Notes under the pieces: generated by a model | What the model saw: only the letters and a program-made list of their open reading frames with translations | Databases searched by the model: none | What the model was told of the DNA's origin: nothing | Assembly (NCBI GenBank): GCA_003527165.1 | Contig: DPSI01000382.1 | Location: 1-5,402, forward strand | DNA: 5,402 bases | Reading direction: 5' to 3' | Origin: Pseudomonas sp. | GTDB taxonomy: Bacteria; Pseudomonadota; Gammaproteobacteria; Pseudomonadales; Pseudomonadaceae | Shown: piece by piece, positions 1 through 4,966 of the stretch | Layout of the letters: each line of letters opens with the position of its first letter | How positions within the stretch are numbered: the stretch's first letter is position 1 | Position numbers and translations under genes: made by a program

Positions 1-560
1 TGATGATTGCTATCGGTGCCCAGAACGCCTTTGTCCTGGCACAAAGCCTACGCCGCGAACATCACCTGCCGGTCGCCGCCCTCTGCATCCTTTGCGACAT
101 AGTGCTGGTGAGCGTTGGGGTTTTCGGCCTCGCCGCTGTATTGGCGGAAAACCCGCTGCTGCTGCAGATCACACGCTGGGGTGGCGTGATGTTTCTGCTG
201 TTTTATGGTGTCATCGCCTTGCGCCGTGCGGCCCGTCCGCAGGCCCTGCTGGAAGATGCGCAACGAGGCTCGCGCTCGCTGCAGAGCGTCCTGCTCGCCG
301 CGCTGGCAGTCACGCTACTCAACCCGCATGTCTACCTCGACACCGTGTTGCTGATCGGCTCGCTCGGTGCCCAGCAACCCGAACCAGGCGCCTATACGCT
401 GGGCGCCGCCAGTGCGTCGACCTTATGGTTCATGATGCTCGCCCTTGGCGGAGCATGGCTTGCACCCTGGCTCGCGCGACCGCTTACCTGGCGGCTGATC
501 GATCTCGGCGTGGCGGGAATGATGTTTGCCATCGCTGCGCAGTTGGTTGTCCTTGCCTGA
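1..560 (+). CDS. argO: LysE/ArgO family amino-acid exporter, 5' end cut off by window
   Basis: Partial gene: the last ~185 residues of an inner-membrane exporter of the LysE/ArgO family, which exports basic amino acids (arginine, sometimes lysine or toxic analogues). The first full codon in frame is the ATG at 3, but the family normally has one more hydrophobic stretch of about 15-20 residues before the conserved IGAQNAFVL block seen here at residues 4-12, so that ATG is internal and the true start lies left of the window. A second family signature, LNPHVYLDTVLL, is at residues 106-117. About five hydrophobic segments are visible (roughly 22-48, 53-73, 92-121, 130-155, 162-185). The loop between the first and second halves is short, as in E. 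coli ArgO and unlike the longer Corynebacterium LysE, so ArgO is the closer match. The substrate is inferred from family only. The stop is TGA at 558-560, and a hairpin follows 60 bp later. Confidence 0.9.
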   Translation, partial: MIAIGAQNAFVLAQSLRREHHLPVAALCILCDIVLVSVGVFGLAAVLAENPLLLQITRWGGVMFLLFYGVIALRRAARPQALLEDAQRGSRSLQSVLLAALAVTLLNPHVYLDTVLLIGSLGAQQPEPGAYTLGAASASTLWFMMLALGGAWLAPWLARPLTWRLIDLGVAGMMFAIAAQLVVLA

Positions 561-622
561 GGAACACCGGCTTCGATCGGAGGTCCACGCAGAGGGCTTG
601 AAGCACCCATGAGCCCTGCACG

Positions 623-652
623 AGCCTATGGCCAGTGGCTCTGGCCTCGGCT
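623..652 (+). terminator. possible terminator hairpin after the exporter gene
   Basis: GGCCAG (630-635) and CTGGCC (641-646) form a 6-bp stem around a 5-nt loop. An outer AGCC (623-626)/GGCT (649-652) extends it across a small internal loop. Only a short TTT precedes CCC, so the U-tract is poor and termination may be weak or Rho-assisted. Its place 63 bp after the exporter stop fits an end-of-gene role. Confidence 0.35.
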
Positions 653-691
653 TTCCCACACAGTTGGCGCGTGGTTTTGCCGCAGGGTGGG

Positions 692-700
692 TGCTATGAT
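692..700 (+). promoter_or_regulatory. extended -10 promoter upstream of sodB
   Basis: TGCTATGAT matches the extended -10 element (TGn followed by TATAAT) with five of six bases in the hexamer. No good -35 hexamer lies at the right distance, which is usual for extended -10 promoters. The start of transcription would fall near 707, giving either a leader of about 217 nt for sodB or a separate small RNA. No better promoter was found closer to sodB; TATTCT at 894-899 is a weak alternative without a clear -35. Confidence 0.45.
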
Positions 701-706
701 CCTTGA

Positions 707-785
707 TTCGCGGGCATGGAGTGGAATGCTTCAGCCCGCCACTACGGCCGCCCGTGAACGGCCGAAAGAATGCGCAAGCATGTAG
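707..785 (+). promoter_or_regulatory. candidate structured RNA element (leader of sodB or small RNA)
   Basis: Immediately after the predicted start site the sequence can fold almost continuously. GCGGGC (710-715) pairs with GCCCGC (734-739). Then CTAC (742-745) and GTAG (782-785) can close a three-way junction holding two hairpins: GGCCG (746-750)/CGGCC (759-763), and ATGC (770-773)/GCAT (778-781) with a GCAA tetraloop of the GNRA type. Bases 764-769 (GAAAGA) would be the single-stranded joint. No long ORF with a ribosome binding site covers this part. I do not recognise it as a known RNA family. The pairings are seen in the sequence; that the RNA exists and has a function is inference. The rest of the 561-923 gap holds a purine-rich stretch (786-820) and an inverted repeat at 852-868. 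Confidence 0.35.
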
Positions 786-851
786 CGAGCGAAGGGAACA
801 ACAAGCGTAAACGGACGAACATCAGTGCAGTAGTTTTCTCCGTTCCGCGAG

Positions 852-868
852 GCGCTGACCGTCAGCGC
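852..868. repeat. perfect inverted repeat ahead of sodB
   Basis: GCGCTGAC (852-859) and GTCAGCGC (861-868) are exact reverse complements around a single C. The centre lies about 64 bp before the sodB start codon. It could be an operator for a dimeric regulator or, in RNA, a stem GCGCTG/CAGCGC with a 5-nt loop. No T-run follows, so it is not a normal terminator. Confidence 0.5.
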
Positions 869-923
869 AGACTGCCTCCTTCCGAGCCGCATCTATTCTC
901 GACACCTGAGCAGGAGATACACC

Positions 924-1505
924 ATGGCTTTCGAATTGCCGCCGCTTCCGTTTGAAAAGACCGCCCTCGAGCCGCACATTTCCGCCGAGACCTTCGAATA
1001 TCACCACGGCAAGCATCACCAGGCCTACGTGACCAACCTGAACAACCTGATCCCGGGCACCGAGTTCGAAGGCAAGGATCTGGAAACCATCATCAAGACT
1101 TCGTCCGGTGGCATCTTCAACAACGCCGCTCAGGTCTGGAACCACACCTTCTTCTGGAACTGCATGGCACCGAACGCCGGTGGCCAGCCGACCGGCGCCC
1201 TGGCTGATGCCATCGATGCCGCCTTCGGCTCCTTCGACAAGTTCAAGGAAGAGTTCACCAAAACCGCCATTGGCACTTTCGGTTCCGGCTGGGCCTGGCT
1301 GGTGAAGAAGTCCGACGGCAGCCTCGGTCTGGCGAGCACCATCGGTGCCGGCAACCCAATGACCGCTGGCGACAAGCCACTGCTGACCTGCGACGTCTGG
1401 GAACATGCCTACTACATCGACTACCGCAATGCTCGTCCCAAGTTCGTCGAAGCATTCTGGAACGTAGTCAACTGGGACTTCGTCGCGAAGAACTTCGCTG
1501 GCTGA
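924..1505 (+). CDS. sodB: iron superoxide dismutase SodB
   Basis: Cytoplasmic superoxide dismutase of the Fe/Mn family, converting superoxide to hydrogen peroxide and oxygen; 193 aa, the usual length for Pseudomonas SodB. The four metal ligands are visible: His27, His74, Asp157 and His161, the last two in the family signature DVWEHAYY (157-164). Gln70, in NNAAQVWNH, is the active-site glutamine placed as in Fe-type enzymes, which argues for iron rather than manganese; Tyr35 and His31 are the conserved second-sphere residues. The N-terminal alpha-hairpin domain covers about 1-85 and the alpha/beta domain about 95-193. The start ATG is set by AGGAG at 912-916, 7 nt upstream. It is a single-gene unit: long leader in front, strong terminator behind. 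In Pseudomonas, sodB is known to be kept low in iron starvation by PrrF small RNAs; I see no clear Fur box here, which fits indirect control, but cannot show the PrrF site. Confidence 0.98.
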   Translation: MAFELPPLPFEKTALEPHISAETFEYHHGKHHQAYVTNLNNLIPGTEFEGKDLETIIKTSSGGIFNNAAQVWNHTFFWNCMAPNAGGQPTGALADAIDAAFGSFDKFKEEFTKTAIGTFGSGWAWLVKKSDGSLGLASTIGAGNPMTAGDKPLLTCDVWEHAYYIDYRNARPKFVEAFWNVVNWDFVAKNFAG

Positions 1506-1551
1506 GTCGCCTGGCTTGAGCACGGGCCGTTAGTCCCGTGACGCTCGCAAC

Positions 1552-1587
1552 CGAAATGCCCGCATCCTGGCGATGCGGGCATTTTCG
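1552..1587 (+). terminator. intrinsic terminator of sodB, possibly two-way
   Basis: ATGCCCGCAT (1556-1565) pairs perfectly with ATGCGGGCAT (1573-1582), extended by a C-G pair inside and by AA/TT and CG/CG outside, leaving a short loop near 1567-1571. TTTT at 1582-1585 follows the stem. A smaller hairpin, CACGGG (1521-1526)/CCCGTG (1535-1540), lies between the sodB stop and this terminator. Confidence 0.85.
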
Positions 1588-1686
1588 TTTCAGCGGTACG
1601 ACACGCACGTTGGCGGGCCGGGCCAGGCAAGCGCCGAAGCAGCATCAGCTATGCTTGTTAGCCCGTCTATTCAAGGAGCTTTTTCC

Positions 1687-2370
1687 ATGCCCAACACAGT
1701 CCTTATCGTCGGTGCATCACGCGGCCTCGGCCTGGGCTTGGCGAAGCAGTTCGCCAGCGAAGGATGGCAGGTGATCGCGACCGTTCGTGATCCGCAGCGC
1801 GCAGATGAGCTGAAAGCCATCGCGAATATCCGTATCGAAGCACTGGACATAGACGATGCCACCGGCGTCGACGCCCTCGCCGAGCGGTTGTCCGGCATCG
1901 CATTGGACGTGCTCTACGTCAACGCAGGTATCTCTGGCTCCGGTACGCTCTCGGCCGACACAGCCACTCACGAGGAAGTCGGCCAACTGTTCACGACCAA
2001 CGCAATCGCGCCGGTGCGGCTGGCCAAGCGCATGCTGCCTCTGGTCGACCCGAGCAGCGGCGTCATCGTCTTCATGAGTTCAATCATGGGCAGCGTCGAA
2101 ACCGGACCCGGAATGGGCATGTCGCTCTATGGCGCGAGCAAGGCAGCACTCAACCACCTGACCCGAAACTTCGTTGCGGGCCTCGGAGAGGATTCGGGCC
2201 TTACGGTGCTTTCGATGCACCCGGGGTGGGTCAGGACCGATATGGGCGGAGCGGAGGCACCACTGGACATCGAAACCAGCTGCCGCGGCATGGTCGAGCA
2301 GGTCAAGCGCGCTGCCAGGCAGGGCGGCCATCGCTTCATCGACTACCAGGGAAAAAAACTACCTTGGTGA
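1687..2370 (+). CDS. short-chain dehydrogenase/reductase (CsgA/carbonyl-reductase-like SDR)
   Basis: Single-domain Rossmann-fold oxidoreductase of the classical SDR family, 227 aa. The cofactor loop GASRGLG is at 9-15, NAG at 79-81, the structural Asn at 105 (TTNAIAP), catalytic Ser132 (in SSIMGS) and the catalytic pair Tyr148-x3-Lys152 (YGASK); the PGWVRTDM block (179-186) is the usual cofactor/substrate loop. Arg12 in the glycine loop and Arg34 after the second strand suggest NADP(H). The C-terminal FIDYQGKKLPW resembles proteins annotated as C-factor or sniffer-type carbonyl reductases; the substrate cannot be told from sequence. The start at 1687 is chosen because AAGGAG (1673-1678) sits 8 nt before it and the Rossmann strand begins at residue 4; an in-frame ATG at 1573 lies inside the sodB terminator. 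A weak -10 (TATGCT, 1650-1655) may drive it alone. It converges on dcd with 96 bp between stops. Confidence 0.93.
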   Translation: MPNTVLIVGASRGLGLGLAKQFASEGWQVIATVRDPQRADELKAIANIRIEALDIDDATGVDALAERLSGIALDVLYVNAGISGSGTLSADTATHEEVGQLFTTNAIAPVRLAKRMLPLVDPSSGVIVFMSSIMGSVETGPGMGMSLYGASKAALNHLTRNFVAGLGEDSGLTVLSMHPGWVRTDMGGAEAPLDIETSCRGMVEQVKRAARQGGHRFIDYQGKKLPW

Positions 2371-2404
2371 TGATGGAACGGCGGTGATCCGACTTCCTGA
2401 ATAC

Positions 2405-2438
2405 GATGCGGGTGGCAGCATCGGCTACCACCCGCATC
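2405..2438. terminator. hairpin between convergent SDR and dcd genes
   Basis: GATGCGGGTGG (2405-2415) pairs perfectly with CCACCCGCATC (2428-2438), an 11-bp stem around a 12-nt loop. Being symmetric, it can form in both transcripts, whose stops flank it. There is no T-run on either side, so termination would be weaker than for a standard intrinsic terminator; transcript-end protection is an alternative role. Confidence 0.55.
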
Positions 2439-2466
2439 CACAGAACAACCAGAGCCCCTGAATAGC

Positions 2467-3033
2467 CTACGCTTTAGGCAGCGTCACGCCGCGCTGGCCC
2501 TGGTATTTGCCCCCGCGATCGCGGTAGGACGTCTCGCACTCTTCATCCGACTCCAGAAACAGCATCTGCGCCACGCCCTCGTTGGCATAGATCTTCGCCG
2601 GCAGCGTGGTGGTGTTGGAGAACTCCAGCGTTACATGCCCTTCCCACTCGGGTTCCAGCGGCGTGACATTGACGATGATGCCGCAACGGGCATAGGTGCT
2701 TTTACCCAGACAGATGGTCAGCACGTTGCGCGGGATGCGGAAGTACTCGACCGTGCGGGCAAGCGCGAAGGAATTCGGTGGGATGATGCAGACGTCGCTC
2801 TTGATATCGACAAAGCTCTTTTCGTCGAAGTTCTTCGGATCGACCGTCGCCGAGTTGATGTTAGTGAACACCTTGAATTCATCGGCACAGCGTACATCGT
2901 AGCCATAACTGGACACGCCGTAGGAAATCAGGCGCTCGTTGCCCTCGGTGCGCACTTGCCGCTCCACGTAGGGCTCGATCATGCCGTGCTCCTGGGCCAT
3001 CCGGCGAATCCACTTGTCCGATTTGATGCTCAT
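2467..3033 (-). CDS. dcd: dCTP deaminase Dcd
   Basis: Cytoplasmic dCTP deaminase, converting dCTP to dUTP and ammonia; dUTPase then makes dUMP for thymidylate synthesis. It is a homotrimer of the dUTPase-like beta fold. From the ATG at 3033 the protein is 188 aa, the usual Pseudomonas length, beginning [13 protein letters not shown]. The catalytic region is clear: GKSTYARCG (110-118) supplies the nucleotide-binding Lys/Ser and Arg116, and GHVTLEFSN (132-140) holds the proposed catalytic base Glu137, equivalent to E. coli Glu138. The C-terminal segment near 172-183 ([10 protein letters not shown]) is the nucleotide-closing lid. An in-frame ATG 11 codons upstream (3066) is rejected: AGGA at 3042-3045 (minus strand) is 8 nt before the chosen start and the homologous N-terminus begins there. 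It stands alone, divergent from the cold-shock gene and convergent with the SDR gene. A sigma-70-type promoter is visible at 3079-3107. Confidence 0.97.
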   Translation of the reverse strand: MSIKSDKWIRRMAQEHGMIEPYVERQVRTEGNERLISYGVSSYGYDVRCADEFKVFTNINSATVDPKNFDEKSFVDIKSDVCIIPPNSFALARTVEYFRIPRNVLTICLGKSTYARCGIIVNVTPLEPEWEGHVTLEFSNTTTLPAKIYANEGVAQMLFLESDEECETSYRDRGGKYQGQRGVTLPKA

Positions 3034-3078
3034 GGCGGGCGTCCTGATTTGGCTGATAGTTGTCAAAGGAAGGCGTGC

Positions 3079-3107
3079 ATCTTACCGAGCCCGCGAGGCG
3101 GGTTCAA
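3079..3107 (-). promoter_or_regulatory. sigma-70-like promoter of dcd
   Basis: Read on the minus strand: -35 TTGAAC (3107-3102), a 17-bp spacer and -10 TAAGAT (3084-3079), each matching four of six consensus bases. Transcription would start near 3072, giving a leader of about 39 nt. Inside the spacer lies an inverted repeat CCCGC (3090-3094)/GCGGG (3098-3102), which could be a small operator or chance in GC-rich DNA. Confidence 0.5.
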
Positions 3108-3132
3108 AGCCCGGCGCCTAGGACTATGCACC

Positions 3133-3147
3133 GCGCCCGTCGGGCGC
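3133..3147. repeat. perfect inverted repeat in the dcd/csp divergent region
   Basis: GCGCCCG (3133-3139) and CGGGCGC (3141-3147) are exact reverse complements around one T. The repeat lies 26 bp beyond the proposed dcd -35 and just left of an A-rich stretch (3151-3168) that may be the upstream promoter region of the cold-shock gene. No T-run follows on either strand. It could be an operator shared by both genes. Confidence 0.45.
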
Positions 3148-3268
3148 TGGGAAGAAACTGAAAATAATGCTCGCATTGCTACGAAAATGCGGTATCTTTC
3201 ATTGGCTGCTGCTGCATGTGTCACCGTGAATCGCTACATGTTTAGATTTCGATCCGATCATTGCTACG

Positions 3269-3347
3269 ACTCCTTTAACTCCTTGCACACAGTCACCGTT
3301 CGGGGTATTTGCCCGTTCAAATCATCTCTACACCTTGTTCAAGGAGA
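3269..3347 (+). promoter_or_regulatory. cold-shock gene leader with anti-Shine-Dalgarno elements
   Basis: The ribosome binding site AAGGAG (3341-3346) has three complementary partners upstream: ACTCCTT twice in direct repeat (3269-3275 and 3278-3284), the second giving a 7-bp match CTCCTTG/CAAGGAG (3279-3285 with 3340-3346), and a local CCTT (3333-3336) that could form a 4-bp hairpin with AAGG. Between them GGGT (3303-3306)/GCCC (3311-3314) can form a small stem. These pairings exclude each other, as expected for a leader that changes shape. The start of transcription is not clear: TATCTT (3193-3198) is a weak -10, which would make the leader about 150 nt. Long structured leaders are known for cspA-type genes; the switch itself is inference. 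Confidence 0.45.
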
Positions 3348-3355
3348 CATTTCAA

Positions 3356-3565
3356 ATGTCCAATCGCCAAACCGGTACCGTTAAGTGGTTCAACGATGAG
3401 AAAGGCTTCGGCTTCATCACTCCGCAATCCGGTGACGACCTTTTCGTACACTTCCGCGCCATCCAAGGCGACGGTTTCAAGAGCCTGAAAGAAGGCCAGC
3501 AGGTTTCCTTCGTCGCTACTCGCGGCCAGAAGGGCATGCAAGCTGAGGAAGTTCAGGTTATCTAA
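3356..3565 (+). CDS. cspA: CspA-family cold-shock protein
   Basis: Small single-stranded nucleic-acid-binding protein, 69 aa, a single OB-fold cold-shock domain acting in the cytoplasm as an RNA chaperone. RNP1 is KGFGFI (16-21) and RNP2 is DLFVHF (28-33), with the conserved GTVKWFN strand at 7-13. The end ([13 protein letters not shown]) is typical of Pseudomonas paralogues; genomes of this group carry several, so cspA here means the family and I cannot say which paralogue this is or whether it is cold-induced. The start ATG is set by AAGGAG at 3341-3346, 8 nt upstream; an in-frame TTG at 3335 would place the ribosome binding site inside the gene and is rejected. It is monocistronic, with a long leader in front and a strong terminator 15 bp after the stop. 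Confidence 0.96.
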   Translation: MSNRQTGTVKWFNDEKGFGFITPQSGDDLFVHFRAIQGDGFKSLKEGQQVSFVATRGQKGMQAEEVQVI

Positions 3566-3580
3566 CCTGAGTCTTCTCTG

Positions 3581-3610
3581 AAAAAGCCCCGCTCCGGCGG
3601 GGCTTTTTTT
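3581..3610 (+). terminator. strong two-way intrinsic terminator between csp and apbC
   Basis: GCCCCGC (3586-3592) pairs with GCGGGGC (3597-3603) around the loop TCCG, which with its closing C-G pair is an extra-stable UNCG tetraloop. Seven T residues follow (3604-3610), and AAAAA (3581-3585) precedes the stem, so the opposite strand also has a T-run and can end apbC transcripts. Confidence 0.95.
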
Positions 3611-3647
3611 ATGCCTGTAATTCGCTGAACGCCGCTCCCTCCGCCAT

Positions 3648-3668
3648 GGATGGCGCGAGGCGCCACCC
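3648..3668 (-). terminator. hairpin just after apbC
   Basis: TGGCGC (3651-3656)/GCGCCA (3660-3665) with a 3-nt loop, 10 bp past the apbC stop. In the minus-strand RNA the stem extends to 9 bp through a G-U and two G-C pairs; on the plus strand the same position is an A-C mismatch, so it suits the apbC transcript. There is no T-run, so it probably assists or precedes the terminator at 3581-3610. Confidence 0.4.
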
Positions 3669-3678
3669 ACTGATCGCT

Positions 3679-4773
3679 TCAGTCGTCGGACACGCTAATG
3701 TTCGGCATGGACTGGGCGATGATCTGCCCACTTTGCGAAATTCGCGCACCAACACTACGGGCCATCTGCTGATAGATCATGGCGATCTGGCTTTCCGGAT
3801 CGGCAATGGTCGTCGGCTTGCCGGCATCGGCCTGACTGCGGATCGCCATTGATAGCGGCAACGAGGCCAGCAACTCGACGTTGTACTGCGCCGCCAGCTT
3901 CTCGCCGCCGCCTTCGCCGAACAGATGCTCGGCATGCCCGCAATTCGAGCAGATGTGGATAGCCATGTTTTCCACCACACCGAGCACCGGAATGTTCACC
4001 TTGCGGAACATCTCGACGCCCTTCTTGGCATCTAACAGCGCCAGATCCTGCGGAGTGGTAACTATCACCGCCCCCACCACCGGCACCTTCTGCGCCAGGG
4101 TCAATTGGATATCGCCAGTGCCGGGGGGCATGTCCACGACGAGATAGTCGAGGTCGTTCCAGGCCGTCTGGGTGATCAGTTGCAGCAAGGCACCCGATAC
4201 CATGGGGCCGCGCCAGACCATCGGCGTCTTGTCGTCGGCGAGAAAGGCCATCGACATGATCTGCACACCGTGCGCTTCCAATGGGATGAAGGCTTTGCCG
4301 TCCCGAATCTGTGGGCGCGTACCTTCGGCGATGCCAAACATGATGCCCTGGCTTGGTCCGTAGATGTCCGCGTCCAGCACGCCTACCCGCGCGCCTTCGC
4401 GCGCCAGCGCCAGTGCCAGGTTGGCCGCGGTGGTCGATTTACCCACCCCACCCTTGCCCGACGCCACGGCGATGATGTTTTTTACATTGCCCAGCGACTC
4501 AAGCTGATCCTGAGCCCTGTGCGACTGGATCACGCAATCGAACTGAACATCGGCGCGCGTCACGCCTTCGAGCTGTTCGATCGCCATGGCCAGCATCTGT
4601 GCCCAACCGCTGCGAAACAGCCCGGCGGCATAGCCGAGCTCGAGCCGTACGCTGACGCGATCGCCTTGGATATCGATCGAACGCAGACAACCGGCAGTAA
4701 CCGGGTCCTGGTTCAGATGAGGGTCGGTGTACTGACGCAGTACGGCTTCCACAGCTTCGTGTGTGACGGACAT
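3679..4773 (-). CDS. apbC: iron-sulfur cluster carrier ATPase ApbC (Mrp/NBP35 family)
   Basis: Cytoplasmic P-loop ATPase that carries and delivers 4Fe-4S clusters to apo-proteins; also named mrp. From the ATG at 4773 it has 364 aa, the usual length. Residues about 5-80 form the MIP18/DUF59-type domain, followed by a linker and the ParA/MinD-like ATPase domain from about 97. The deviant Walker A GKGGVGKST is at 106-114 with the signature Lys107, the switch region DADIYGPS at 134-141 and Walker B/switch II VVDMPPGTGD at 212-221. CSNC (275-278) is the CxxC pair that holds a bridging cluster between two subunits. The start is preferred over an in-frame TTG at 4794 because GGGAG (minus strand, 4783-4779) lies 5 nt before it and nothing comparable precedes the TTG. 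It is divergent from metG, a pairing I recall from Pseudomonas, and convergent with the cold-shock gene. Confidence 0.97.
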   Translation of the reverse strand: MSVTHEAVEAVLRQYTDPHLNQDPVTAGCLRSIDIQGDRVSVRLELGYAAGLFRSGWAQMLAMAIEQLEGVTRADVQFDCVIQSHRAQDQLESLGNVKNIIAVASGKGGVGKSTTAANLALALAREGARVGVLDADIYGPSQGIMFGIAEGTRPQIRDGKAFIPLEAHGVQIMSMAFLADDKTPMVWRGPMVSGALLQLITQTAWNDLDYLVVDMPPGTGDIQLTLAQKVPVVGAVIVTTPQDLALLDAKKGVEMFRKVNIPVLGVVENMAIHICSNCGHAEHLFGEGGGEKLAAQYNVELLASLPLSMAIRSQADAGKPTTIADPESQIAMIYQQMARSVGARISQSGQIIAQSMPNISVSDD

Positions 4774-4809
4774 GACTACTCCCAAGAAGACCAAGCAAAA
4801 CAGACGGGC

Positions 4810-4815
4810 ATCTTA
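4810..4815 (-). promoter_or_regulatory. possible -10 element of apbC
   Basis: TAAGAT on the minus strand, 37 bp before the apbC start codon, set in the same local context (GGTAAGATGC at dcd, GGTAAGATGC here) as the proposed dcd -10. No convincing -35 is seen 16-18 bp upstream, so this is weaker than the dcd call. Confidence 0.3.
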
Positions 4816-4922
4816 CCCCGTGGCGCAGCTCCCGGCCCACCAGGGCAAACAAGGCGGCCGGCACGAGCCATTCGACCCGCTACGGACGCGCCAGTCCGGA
4901 TGAAAAAAATGCGCCGCACCTT

Positions 4923-4928
4923 TATAGT
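4923..4928 (+). promoter_or_regulatory. -10 element of metG
   Basis: TATAGT matches five of six bases of the -10 consensus and follows an A-run (4902-4908) in otherwise GC-rich DNA. The -35 region is poor (TGAAAA at 4900-4905 with a 17-bp spacer). Transcription would start near 4935, leaving a short leader of about 32 nt. Confidence 0.45.
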
Positions 4929-4966
4929 TACTGACTCACTTCGCAATCCCGACTGCAGATTTCCCA

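Noticed and set aside
716..815. RsmA/CsrA-type ANGGA motifs (ATGGA at 716, ACGGA at 811)
   Set aside because: Two loose matches in 100 bases of GC-rich DNA, and the site at the sodB ribosome binding site does not fit the motif.
561..923. Fur box or other iron-responsive operator at sodB
   Set aside because: No AT-rich 19-bp Fur-like palindrome is visible; the only clear palindrome there is GC-rich.
770..955. Possible 61-aa gene upstream of sodB
   Set aside because: It starts within the proposed RNA structure without a ribosome binding site and overlaps the sodB start in another frame. The translation looks like no known protein.
822..1523. Long open frame on the minus strand across sodB
   Set aside because: It mirrors the codon pattern of sodB, has no recognisable domain or start context, and sodB is certain. 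GC-rich genes commonly leave such antisense frames open.
2350..2370. A AAA AAA slippery heptamer near the end of the SDR gene, suggesting programmed -1 frameshifting
   Set aside because: A shift would only swap the conserved LPW ending for about nine unrelated residues. The zero-frame end matches the family, and no stimulatory structure sits right behind it.
3042..3067. TTGACA on the minus strand (3066-3061) as the dcd -35 box
   Set aside because: A -10 at the usual distance would fall on the dcd ribosome binding site, leaving no room for the leader. The TTGAAC/TAAGAT pair further upstream fits better.
3166..3177. AATGC-TC-GCATT palindrome in the A-rich part of the csp upstream region
   Set aside because: The 5-bp arms in a locally AT-rich patch are easily chance, and there is no second copy or clear promoter to relate it to.
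2635..3384. Long plus-strand frame opposite dcd and its promoter region
   Set aside because: It runs through dcd antisense, the dcd promoter and the start of the cold-shock gene, has no ribosome binding site and no recognisable protein features.
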